Origin: Gemmatimonadota bacterium | Lineage (GTDB): Bacteria; Gemmatimonadota; Gemmatimonadetes; Gemmatimonadales; GWC2-71-9 | Direction: 5' to 3' | DNA: 64,000 nucleotides | Assembly (NCBI GenBank): GCA_016713435.1 | Contig: JADJPD010000022.1 | Coordinates: 90,721 to 154,720 of the forward strand | Shown here: piece after piece, positions 34,375 to 42,800 of the stretch | Layout: the number at the start of each line of letters is the position of its first letter | Numbering within the stretch: the first letter of the stretch is position 1 | The notes under the pieces: generated by a model | What the model was told of the DNA's origin: nothing | Database searches by the model: none | What the model saw: only the letters and a program-made list of their open reading frames with translations | Program-made: the position numbers and the translations under genes

Positions 34375-35198
34375 GTCCGCTCCGCCGCCACCGCCCACCA
34401 GCCGTCGTCCGTCACCTCGGCCAGGATCTCGAAGCCGGCGGCGAGGAGCGGCGCCCGGAAATCGGTGGCCTCGCTCTTCTCCATGCCGCTGAAGATGGCG
34501 GTGCCGCCCCGCCGCGTGGCGCGGTGGATGGCCGGCAGCAGCGACACGTTCACCAGCCGCAGGATGTTCGACACCACGATGTCCGCGGGCCCGAGCAGCG
34601 CCGTCACCGTGCCGGCGTCGGCCTCGAGGAACTCGATCATCTCGCCCACGTGATTGCGGTCGGCGTTGGCGGAGGCCACGGGAATGGCCTCCGCGTCGAG
34701 CTCCACGCCGATCACCTTCTCCGCCCCGAGCAGCGCCGCGGCGATGGCCAGGATGCCGCTCCCGGTGCCGAGGTCGATCACCGTGTCGCCCTCCTTCACC
34801 CAGCGATCGAGCAGGGTGAGCGCCGCGCGGGTGGAGCCGTGCTCCCCGCTCCCGAACGCCGTCTCCGGGTCCATGGTGATGACGGTCTCGCCGTCCTTCC
34901 CCTGGTACGGCACCCAGGTGGGCACCAGCGTCACCCGCCCCACCGAGCGGGGGCCGAGGCCCTCGCGCCACTTGGTGGTCCAGTCCTCCTCGGGCAGCTC
35001 GCGCCGCGTGGCCGCCAGGCCGAACTCGGCCTGGAGGGCGTCCGTCAGGCGGTCGGCGTCGCTCACCGAAAGGGCGAACGAGACCACCGTCCCGTCCGCC
35101 CGCTCCTCGATGGCCTGGCCCGTCTGCGCCACGAGCCACGCCGCGACGGCGTCCCGCCGGGCCTCGTCCGGTGCCACCTCGATGGCAAACCAGCTCAC
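34371..35198 (-). CDS. prmA: Ribosomal protein L11 methyltransferase
   Basis: PrmA (275 aa) trimethylates L11. The N-terminal substrate-recognition domain is followed by MDPETAFGSGEHGSTRAAL, SAM-binding VIDLGTGSGILAIAAALLGA and DIVVSNILRLV (the usual NI motif), with a standard C-terminus. It overlaps dnaJ and rsmE by 4 bp each. Confidence 0.95.
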   Translation of the reverse strand: MSWFAIEVAPDEARRDAVAAWLVAQTGQAIEERADGTVVSFALSVSDADRLTDALQAEFGLAATRRELPEEDWTTKWREGLGPRSVGRVTLVPTWVPYQGKDGETVITMDPETAFGSGEHGSTRAALTLLDRWVKEGDTVIDLGTGSGILAIAAALLGAEKVIGVELDAEAIPVASANADRNHVGEMIEFLEADAGTVTALLGPADIVVSNILRLVNVSLLPAIHRATRRGGTAIFSGMEKSEATDFRAPLLAAGFEILAEVTDDGWWAVAAERT

Positions 35199-36322
35199 GC
35201 GCCGAGCGCCTCCTTGATGCGCGTCCAGAAGCCGCTGCCCTTGCGGGGCGGCTCGCCCTCATGGCGGGCGAGCTCGCGGAAGAGCCGCACCTGCTCCTCC
35301 GAGAGTGTCTCGGGCGTCCACACGTGCGCCCGGATGAGGAGGTCGCCGCGCGTGGCCTGGCCGAGGCGCGGCAGCCCCTTTCCCTTCACCTTGAGGATCG
35401 TTCCCGCCTGCGTGCCGGGCGGCACGGTGAGCGGCTCCTCGCCGTACGGCGTCGGCACCGAGAGCACCAGGCCGAGCGCCGCCTGCGAGAACGAGAGCGG
35501 CAGGTCCATGACGAGGTTGTCGCCGTCGCGCTCGAAGCGCTCGTCGTCCTTCACCTCGATCATCACCAGCAGGTCGCCGGGCGCGCTGTTGCGCGGGCCG
35601 GCGGCGCCCTGCGCGCGGAGCGTCAGGTAGTTGTTCTCCGAGACGCCGGACGGGATCTCGACGCTCACCGTCTTCTCCGCCTTCACCCGCCCGTCGCCGC
35701 GGCACTCGGGGCAGGGGCTCTGGATCACCACCCCCTCGCCCTGGCACGACGGGCACGGGCTCACCTGCACGAACTGGCCGAACATGCTCCGGGCCGCGCG
35801 CCGGATCTCGCCGGTGCCGCTGCAGGTGCCGCAGGGCGTGGGCCGCGTCCCCTTCTTGGCGCCGGTCCCCTCGCACTTCTCGCAGCGCTCCAGCGTCTTG
35901 AGCTTGATGGTCCGCTTGGCGCCGAGGGCCACCTCGTCCAGCGTGATCTTCACGTTGACCCGGATGTCCTGCCCCCGCCGCTGCTCCGCCCGCGCCTGCT
36001 GCCCGAAGAGCGACTCGAAGCCCCCGAAGTCCCGCATGAAGATGTTGAGCGCCTCCGCCAGGTCCACGTGGTGGAACCCGCCGTAGCCCGCCTGCCCCGC
36101 GGCCCCGCCGAGCCCCGCCTCGCCGTAGCGGTCGTAGCGGGCGCGCTTGTCGGGGTCCTTGAGGACCTCGTACGCCTCCACGATCTGCTTGAACCGCGCC
36201 TCGGCGTCGGGCGCCTGGTTCCGGTCGGGGTGGTACTCCATGGCCAGCTTGCGGTACGCCTTCTTGATGTCGGCGTCGGTCGCGTCGCGGGCCACCCCGA
36301 GGGTCGCGTAGAAGTCGCTCAC
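35195..36322 (-). CDS. dnaJ: Chaperone protein DnaJ
   Basis: Full-length type I DnaJ of 375 aa. J domain with YRKLAMEYHPDRN (HPD), a short Gly-rich linker, four CxxCxGxG-type zinc motifs (CEKCEGTG, CGTCSGTG, CPSCQGEG, CPECRGDG) and the C-terminal substrate-binding domains. It acts with DnaK, which is not in the window. The start overlaps the hrcA stop by 4 bp. Confidence 0.98.
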   Translation of the reverse strand: MSDFYATLGVARDATDADIKKAYRKLAMEYHPDRNQAPDAEARFKQIVEAYEVLKDPDKRARYDRYGEAGLGGAAGQAGYGGFHHVDLAEALNIFMRDFGGFESLFGQQARAEQRRGQDIRVNVKITLDEVALGAKRTIKLKTLERCEKCEGTGAKKGTRPTPCGTCSGTGEIRRAARSMFGQFVQVSPCPSCQGEGVVIQSPCPECRGDGRVKAEKTVSVEIPSGVSENNYLTLRAQGAAGPRNSAPGDLLVMIEVKDDERFERDGDNLVMDLPLSFSQAALGLVLSVPTPYGEEPLTVPPGTQAGTILKVKGKGLPRLGQATRGDLLIRAHVWTPETLSEEQVRLFRELARHEGEPPRKGSGFWTRIKEALGA

Positions 36323-37353
36323 TCCATCAGTCCTTCCACCAGGCGGCTCGTGTGGTCCACGAGGCCGATGATCTTGTCGTAGGGCATGCGCGTCGGGCCC
36401 AGGACGCCGATGACGCCGGCGAGGTCGCCCGAGCGGTAGCTGCTGGTGACGAGCGTGAAGCCGGCGAGCCGCTGGTCGCTGTTCTCGCCGCCGATCGTCA
36501 CCGTGAGGCCGGTCTGCCGCCGCGCCGAGAGCGCCTGCTGCAGCAGGTCCCGCCGCTCCGTCAGGTCCAGCAGGTCGCGGATCTTCCCGCTGGTGGCGAA
36601 CTCCGGCTGCGCCACCAGCATCTGCGCGCTCCCGAGCACCACCGACTCCACCCCGCCCGGGCTGCCGAAGAGCTCCTCACCTTCCTCGATGAAGATGTTG
36701 AGCAGCTCGCGCTCGTGCTCGCCGCGCTCCGCGTCGCGCAGCCGCTCGCCGGCCGTGGTGCGGATCTCCTGCAGCGAGAGCCCGGCCAGCCGCTCGTTGA
36801 GCGTCTGCGCCACCCGCTGCACCAGCTCCGGCGCCAGCGACTGGCGCACCTGCACGAAGATGGTGCGCACCGCCCCGCTCTTGAGGTGGAACACCAGCAG
36901 CAGCCGCTCGCTCGACACCGCCACCAGGTCCAGCTTCTCCAGCACCACGCGATCGAACGCCGGCGCCACCGCCACGCCGAGCTCCTGGGTCAGCACGCCG
37001 AGCACCTGCGCCGCGCGCTTGAGGATCTCCTCCATCGCCGTGCGCCCCGGCTGCAGTTCGGCATTCAGCAGCTGCCGGTCCTCGCGCGTCGGCGGCGCGT
37101 GGCGCAGCATGTTGTCCACGTACCAGCGATAGGCGCTGTCGGTGGGGATGCGGCCGGCGGACGTGTGCGGGTGGTACAGGAAGCCCTTCTCCTCCAGCTC
37201 CCCCATCGTGTTGCGGATGGTGGCCGAGGACACGCCAAGCGGGAACCGCTGGGCCACCGTCTGGCTGCCCGCCGGCTCTGCGGTCTCGATGTAAATCTGG
37301 ATGACGGCCTCGAGCACGCGGATCTCGCGCTCGGACAGGGGCTCTGCTGCCAT
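36319..37353 (-). CDS. hrcA: Heat-inducible transcription repressor HrcA
   Basis: HrcA (344 aa) represses chaperone genes through CIRCE elements. It has the N-terminal winged helix (LSEREIRVLEAVIQIYIET, then SSATIRNTMGELEEKGFLYHPHTSAGRIPT, key motif SATIRN) and C-terminal motifs GGENSDQRLAGFTLVTSSY and VIGVLGPTRMPY. No CIRCE repeat (TTAGCACTC-N9-GAGTGCTAA) was found upstream. TACATT lies 6 nt before the ATG with no Shine-Dalgarno sequence, suggesting a leaderless transcript. It heads a seven-gene chain of 4-bp overlaps. Confidence 0.97.
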   Translation of the reverse strand: MAAEPLSEREIRVLEAVIQIYIETAEPAGSQTVAQRFPLGVSSATIRNTMGELEEKGFLYHPHTSAGRIPTDSAYRWYVDNMLRHAPPTREDRQLLNAELQPGRTAMEEILKRAAQVLGVLTQELGVAVAPAFDRVVLEKLDLVAVSSERLLLVFHLKSGAVRTIFVQVRQSLAPELVQRVAQTLNERLAGLSLQEIRTTAGERLRDAERGEHERELLNIFIEEGEELFGSPGGVESVVLGSAQMLVAQPEFATSGKIRDLLDLTERRDLLQQALSARRQTGLTVTIGGENSDQRLAGFTLVTSSYRSGDLAGVIGVLGPTRMPYDKIIGLVDHTSRLVEGLME

Positions 37354-37359
37354 GGCCCA

Positions 37360-37365
37360 AATGTA
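37360..37365 (-). promoter_or_regulatory. TANNNT hexamer before hrcA (possible leaderless promoter)
   Basis: TACATT on the minus strand, 6 nt before the hrcA ATG; the overlapping TATACA is an alternative -10. No Shine-Dalgarno sequence is present between it and the start. Confidence 0.4.
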
Positions 37366-37463
37366 TATGGGAGCGGGAGTTGGGGGGGAGGCGACAGGCG
37401 AATGACCGGCGGAATCCGGCCGTGCCCCGGCTGAAGCCCGCCACCAGCGATCCCCTCCCCCCT

Positions 37464-37601
37464 CGTCGTAGGGGCCGACCGTGGACGGCCCTCCTGCCCC
37501 CCAGCAGGACCAGCGCAACCGAGAGAATGCCAGCATCGCGATCGTGACCGAAGTACTGGCGAGGGGAAGAGGAGGGCCGACCACGGTCGGCCCCTACGAC
37601 G
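37464..37601. repeat. MITE-like element with 32-bp terminal inverted repeats
   Basis: A 138-bp element whose ends are inverted copies of CGTCGTAGGGGCCGACCGTG plus a further 12 bp; the 32-bp arms match at 31 positions. Each arm contains its own palindrome (GGGCCGACC, GGTCGGCCC). The interior carries CCAGCGCAACCGAGA and GTGACCGAAGTACTGGCG, also found in the degraded copy at 39.68 kb. The left flank GCGATCCCCTCCCCCC is shared with the 59.88 kb and 60.65 kb repeats. No coding capacity is seen. The right arm provides the last codons and TAG stop of hemW. Confidence 0.8.
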
Positions 37602-38739
37602 TGGGGGCTGGCGGGATCGCGGGCGGGGAGACAGGCCTGGTCGCGGCCGCCGCAATCAGGGCGTCCAGGCGCAGCCACCCCTCCGCCGTCAGCACCAGCC
37701 GCCCCCCCGCCAGCCGCGCCCACCCGGCGTCCACCCAGCGCTCCCACATCCCCCGGGGCAGCCGCTCCGCCGCGAGGCCCGCGTCGGTCCGGAGCCCCAG
37801 GTACAGCTCCTCGATCCGCACCGACTCCCCGCCCAGCTCCTCCTCCCCCGCCACCACCGCCTCCCCCGCCTCCACCCCCCGCTGCCAGGCCGCCCACTCC
37901 CGCACGTTCCACCAGCGCCGGTTCCCCACCGCGCTGTGCGCCGAGGGCCCGAGCCCGAGGTACGGCGCCCGGCGCCAGTAGGCCGAGTTGTGCACCGCCT
38001 CCCGGCCCGGGCGGCCGTAGTTGGACACCTCATAATGCCGGAAGCCCGCCGCCGAGAGCCGCTGGTGCGCCAGCAGGAACTCCTCCGCGTACCGCCCCTC
38101 CGCCGTTGGCGCCACCTCGCCCCGGGCCACCCAGCGGCCGAGGGGGGTACCCTGCTCCACCGTCAGGCCGTAGAGCGAAAGGTGATCGGGGGCGAGCGCC
38201 AGCGCCTGGTCCAGGTCGCGGGCCCAGTCGCGCTGGAGGAAGTCGGGGAGGGCGTAGATGAGGTCGAGGGAGAGGTTGCCGATGCCGGCGTCCCGCAGCA
38301 CGGCGACGGCGCGTGGCACGTCCTCCGCGGTGTGGGTGCGGTGCATCCAGGCGAGCACCGCCGGGTCGAACGACTGCACCCCGAGCGACACCCGGTTCAC
38401 CCCGGCCGCCGCCCACCCCCGCGCCGCCTCGGCCGTGACATCCTCGGGATTGGCCTCGAGCGTCACCTCGGCCCCGGCCTCGAGCGGCCGCTCCGCGACG
38501 ATCCCGGCGATGAGCCGCCCCAGCGCGTCAGGCGCCAGCCGCGACGGCGTCCCGCCCCCGAAGTAGAGCGTCGCCAGGGTGCGCGCCCCGCCCCAGCGCG
38601 GCGCATCCTTCCACCCCGCCCATTCCCGTAGGATGGCGTCAGCAAAGGCCGCCGACGGCACCTCCCGGCGTACCGCGATGGCGAAGTCGCAGTAGCCGCA
38701 GCGGCGCGCGCAGAACGGGACGTGGACGTAGAGGTGCAT
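37594..38739 (-). CDS. hemW: HemW-like radical SAM heme chaperone
   Basis: A 381-aa radical SAM protein. Cluster motif CARRCGYCDF (CxxxCxxC) near residue 10, LYFGGGTPSRL, EANPEDV, RVSLGVQSFDP and the C-terminal HNSAYWRRAPYLGLGPSAHS support HemW rather than true coproporphyrinogen dehydrogenase HemN, which has a longer N-terminus and an extra cysteine. Its last residues and TAG stop come from the right arm of the MITE-like repeat, so the native C-terminus may have been altered by insertion. Confidence 0.9.
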   Translation of the reverse strand: MHLYVHVPFCARRCGYCDFAIAVRREVPSAAFADAILREWAGWKDAPRWGGARTLATLYFGGGTPSRLAPDALGRLIAGIVAERPLEAGAEVTLEANPEDVTAEAARGWAAAGVNRVSLGVQSFDPAVLAWMHRTHTAEDVPRAVAVLRDAGIGNLSLDLIYALPDFLQRDWARDLDQALALAPDHLSLYGLTVEQGTPLGRWVARGEVAPTAEGRYAEEFLLAHQRLSAAGFRHYEVSNYGRPGREAVHNSAYWRRAPYLGLGPSAHSAVGNRRWWNVREWAAWQRGVEAGEAVVAGEEELGGESVRIEELYLGLRTDAGLAAERLPRGMWERWVDAGWARLAGGRLVLTAEGWLRLDALIAAAATRPVSPPAIPPAPTS

Positions 38740-38835
38740 GGCTCCGGCGAATCATGGGCGGGGGAGGCCCCAACCGGAAGCAGCACTGTGGGATACGTCC
38801 CTCACCCCCGCCGCGTCTCACTTGGGCCACGGCGG

Positions 38836-38866
38836 TTGACAGCCTCCCGGCCGTGGTCCATATACT
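38836..38866 (+). promoter_or_regulatory. Sigma-70-like promoter for the outer-membrane barrel gene
   Basis: TTGACA at 38836-38841 and TATACT at 38861-38866, spacing 19; the overlapping CATATA gives the ideal 17. It lies about 70 nt upstream of the GTG start, leaving room for a leader with a GGGGG Shine-Dalgarno-like stretch. Confidence 0.6.
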
Positions 38867-38933
38867 AGGCCAGTCGCCCGCCCGCGGCGGGCCGCCTTTC
38901 CCAGTCCAGTCCACCACTCCTCAGGGGGCCCCT

Positions 38934-39600
38934 GTGTTCCTCACCTCGTCGGTGCGTCGCGCCGCGCTCGCCCTGGCCATCGTGGCCATGCCGGCCGCGC
39001 TCCAGGCGCAGAACAAGTTCGAGTTCACGCCCTGGATCGGCAGCTACTTCGCCATGACGGACTTCTACAACGACGACTTCGACCTCACCAACATCGGCGG
39101 CACCGGCACCACCAACATCACGGTGAACCAGGAGAACACCGCGATGTTCGGTGTCCGCGCCTCGGTCCCGATCGGCGCCACCCTCGCGGCCGAGGGCAGC
39201 TTCGGCTTCGCCACCAGCAACGCGCGCCTCGTCATCAAGGAAGCCTTCGGCAACGCTCGACGGCGCCACCACCGGCAAGAGCAACGTGATGATCGGCTCG
39301 CTCCGCGCCGTCATCAAGCCGCGCCGCAGCAACCTCTCCGTGGTCCTCGGCGCGATCGTGGTGAACCACGGCGGCGACTTCTGGGACGGCGCCGACGGCA
39401 AGCTCACCAGCTTCGGCGGCGTCCTCGGCCTCGGCTTCAAGGCCAACGTCACCCCGCGCTTCCCGGTGCAGATCCGCGCCGAGGGCAACTTCTACTCCTT
39501 CGACCCGGACGAGGGCGACAACACCTCCGCCGGCTTCTACCCCGGCAAGATGCAGTCCGACCTGGTCTTCAGCATCGGCGTGCCGCTCGGCGGGCGCTGA
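38934..39600 (+). CDS. Small outer-membrane beta-barrel protein, one frameshift
   Basis: About 221 aa. GTG start, then a signal peptide (RRAALALAIVAMPAALQAQ) with cleavage after AQA-type residues. Alternating hydrophobic/polar strands follow (FEFTPWIGSYFAMTDFYN; GAIVVNHGGDFW; VQIRAEGNFYSFDPDEGD), ending VFSIGVPLGGR with the terminal strand expected of an outer-membrane barrel. One extra base near 39255 (between AFGN and LDGATTGK) breaks the frame. It is a monocistronic gene with its own promoter and a strong terminator. Confidence 0.75.
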
Positions 39601-39618
39601 GCACGTCGCGGGAAACAC

Positions 39619-39655
39619 GACGGGCCGCCATCCCCTCGATGGCGGCCCGTCTTTT
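39619..39655 (+). terminator. Intrinsic terminator of the outer-membrane barrel gene
   Basis: GACGGGCCGCCAT pairs perfectly with ATGGCGGCCCGTC (13 bp, 7-nt loop) and is followed by TTTT. It lies 18 bp after the stop codon. Confidence 0.93.
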
Positions 39656-39676
39656 CGCAGCCGATCCCCTCGTCCC

Positions 39677-39798
39677 CATCTAGGGCCACCGTGGTCGGCC
39701 CTCCTCACCCCGCCCGGACCAGCGCAACCAAGAAGATTCCCGGATCACGATCCTGACCGAAGCAGTGGCGCGGGGAGGAGAGCGCCTCGGCCCCACGC
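39677..39798. repeat. Degraded copy of the MITE-like element
   Basis: Left end TAGGGCCACCGTGGTCGG with CCCTCCT, interior GACCAGCGCAACCAAGA and CTGACCGAAGCAGTGGCG, right end CTCGGCCCCACG. The interior aligns almost base for base with the element at 37.46 kb, while the terminal arms no longer pair well. It fills the gap between two convergent genes. Confidence 0.7.
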
Positions 39799-39824
39799 GG
39801 AGAATCAGTGGGAGGAGGGGGAGG

Positions 39825-42800
39825 CTAGCGCCGATCCGACACCGGCGCCGGCGTCCCCCGCGGGGTGGTCCCGCCGTCGCCGAGCTGCATCTTGTCGTTC
39901 CGGCCCCAGCACTGCGCCTCGCCGCCGCGCGTCATGCCGCAGGTGTGGGCCTCGCCGGCGGAGATGCTGGCAAAGGGGCCGCCGCTCACCGGGGTGGGCT
40001 TGTTGCGGTCCTGCTTGGTCCCGTCGCCGAGCTGGCCGGCGGCGTTCTGGCCCCAGCAGAGCACGTCGCCACCGCCGGTGCGGGCGCAGGAGTGCGCGCC
40101 GCCCGTGGTGATGTCCGTGAAGCTGGCAGTGCCGGCCACGGCCACCGGGTTCGAGCGGTCGCTCTTGGAGCCGTCCCCCAGCTGGCCGGCCTCGTTGGCG
40201 CCCCAGCAGAAGGCCTTCCCCGCGTCGGTGAGCGCGCAGGTGTGCTTCCCGCCGGCCGAGATCTTCGTGAACTTCTGGTTGCCGGAGACGTCGATCGGCT
40301 CGGACTGCATGTCCTGCGCCCCGAACCCGAGCTGCCCCGAGTACCCGTCGCCCCAGCAGAAGGCCTTGCCCGCCGCCGTGAGCGCGCAGGCATGGGAGCC
40401 ACCCGCGGTGATGGTCGTGAAGCTCTGCCCGCCCTTCACGGCCACGGGACGCTTGCGGTCGGACGTCGAGCCATCGCCGAGCTGGCCGTCCTTGTTGCGG
40501 CCCCAGCAGTAGGCCTTGCCGCCGGAGAGGCCGCAGGTGAAGCCGTTGCCGGCCGCGAGCTGGCTGAAGCCGAGGCCGCCCGCCACCTCCACGGGCGCGG
40601 TGGCCGTGGCGGTGCCGCCATCACCCAGGGCGCCGGCGCGGTTGTCGCCCCAGCAGAGGGCGCGCCCGCTCACGAGGCCGCAGGCGTGGCCGCCGCCCAC
40701 CGTCAGGCCGGTGATCCCGCCGGTCCCCTCGACCGCCGTGAGTCCGAGCCCCGCGCCCCAGCACACCGCACCGCTCGCTCCCACCCCGCAGCTGAACGCC
40801 CCACCCGCCTCCACCGCCTTCTTCGGCAGCAGCGCGCTCGCGCCCCCGGTCGACGGCGTGGGTGCCGGCGGCGGGTTGGTCACGGGCGGCGGGTTGTTGG
40901 CCGGCGGCGGCGGGTTCACCGCCACGGGCGGCGGCGCCGTTACCGTGAACCGTTCGCTCACCTTCTTCCCCTCGACGGTCACGCTGATCTCGGTGGTGCC
41001 CGGCCCCACGGCCGTGATCACGCCGTTGCCATCCACGCGCGCCACCCGGGGATCGCTCGAGCTCCAGCTCCCGCCCCGGTCCCCGAGGTCGCGGCCGCGA
41101 TTGTCCTTGGCCACCGCCGCCCAGGTGGTCTTCTCCCCGGGCTTGAGCGACTTGTCCGGCGCCGTGATGCTCACCGCCGCCACCGGCACGCTCGAGGGCG
41201 GCGGCTCCGTCACCGTGAGCCGCACCGTCGCGCTCTTCCCCTCGGCGCTCGCGGTGATCGTGGCGCTCCCGGCCGAGACGCCGGTGACGAGCCCCTCGCC
41301 ATTCACCGTCGCCACCTTGGGGTCGGAGGAGCTCCAGCTGGGCGTGCGGTCCACCAGCGCCTTCCGGTTCCCGTCGAACGCCGTGGCGGTGAGCGCCACC
41401 GTGCTCCCCTCCACCACCGAGGCGGTGGGCGGCGCCACGGTGAGGCTCGCCACGGCCACCACCACGGGGGCGGGCGGCGGCGCGGGGGCCGGGGCCGGCT
41501 CCACCTTGGGCGCCCGCACCGTGACGCGGACGTCCGCGCTCTTCCCCTCGCTGTTGGCCGTCACCCGCGCGTCGCCCGCGGCCATGGCGGTCACGAGGCC
41601 CGTGGAGCTGACGAGCACCACGCCCGGGTCGCTCGAGGTCCACACCACGGCGCGGTCGCCGAGCGTCGCACCCTTCGCATCCTTGAGCGACGCGTCGAGC
41701 TGCACCGTCTGCCCCACGTCGAGCGCGTGGCTCGAGGGACCGCCCACCGCCACGCTCGCCACCGCCGCCGGCTGGTCCACCGCCGCGGCCGGTGCCACCA
41801 CCTCGAGCGTCACCGAGCCGCGCTTCCCCTCGCTCTCGGCGGTGATCGTCACGCTGCCGGTCTTCTTCGCCGTCACCGCGCCGATGGCGGACACCTCGGC
41901 CACCGCCGGGTCGCTCGAGGTCCAGGTGACGCCCTTCCCCGCCAGCTCCTCCCCCGCCGCGCCCTTCACCAGCGCCGAGAGCTGCTCGGTGCGCCCCACC
42001 GCCACCGGCGCGCTGCCGCCCGCCAGCTGCACGCTCGCCACCGGGGTCGCCGCGGGATTCACCACCGGCGCGGGCGGCGCCGGCGGGATGTCGTCCTTCT
42101 TGCCGCCGAACGCGAAGTAGGCCACCGCCGCGAGGACCACCACCCCCGCCACGCCGCCGATCAGCGCGCCCGAACCGCCCTTCTTCTTCTCCTCCGCGAC
42201 CGGTGCCGGCACCGACGGGCGCTTCACCGGCGGCTCCACCGGCTTCGGCGCCTCCTTCACCGGCGGCTTGGGCGGCGTGATCACTTCCGTCGGCGCACCG
42301 GCATCTACCACCGGCTTCTCCGCCGGCGGCACCATGATCGTCGGCGCCTCCGCCACCACGGGCGCCACCACCGGCGCTGGCACCACCACCCTGGCCTCGG
42401 CCGTCTTCCCATCCACCGTCAGCGTCACCGTCACCGAGCCCGGCCCCCTGGCCGAGAGCACACCCTTGGCATCGATCGCGGCCACACCCGCCGGGCTCAC
42501 GCTCCACGCCGCCTGGCGATCGCCGAGCGCATGGCCCTTGGCGTCCTTCACCACCGCCTTGAGCGTCGCGATCTTCCCCGTCTCGAGTTCCTTCGGCGCG
42601 CCCTCGATGGCCACCGACGCCACCGGCACCGGCGTCACCGTCACGCTCACCGAGGCGCTCTTGCCCTCGGATTCCGCCGAGATCTTCGCGGTGCCGGCGG
42701 TGATGCCGGTGAGCTGCCCCGCCTGCGTCACCGTGGCCACCGCCGGCGAGCTGCTCGCCCACTTGAGCGCCCGCCCGGTGAGCACGTGGCCGTGCGCGTC

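Noticed and set aside
37354..37463. CIRCE operator upstream of hrcA
   Set aside because: No TTAGCACTC/GAGTGCTAA-like inverted repeat was found in this stretch.
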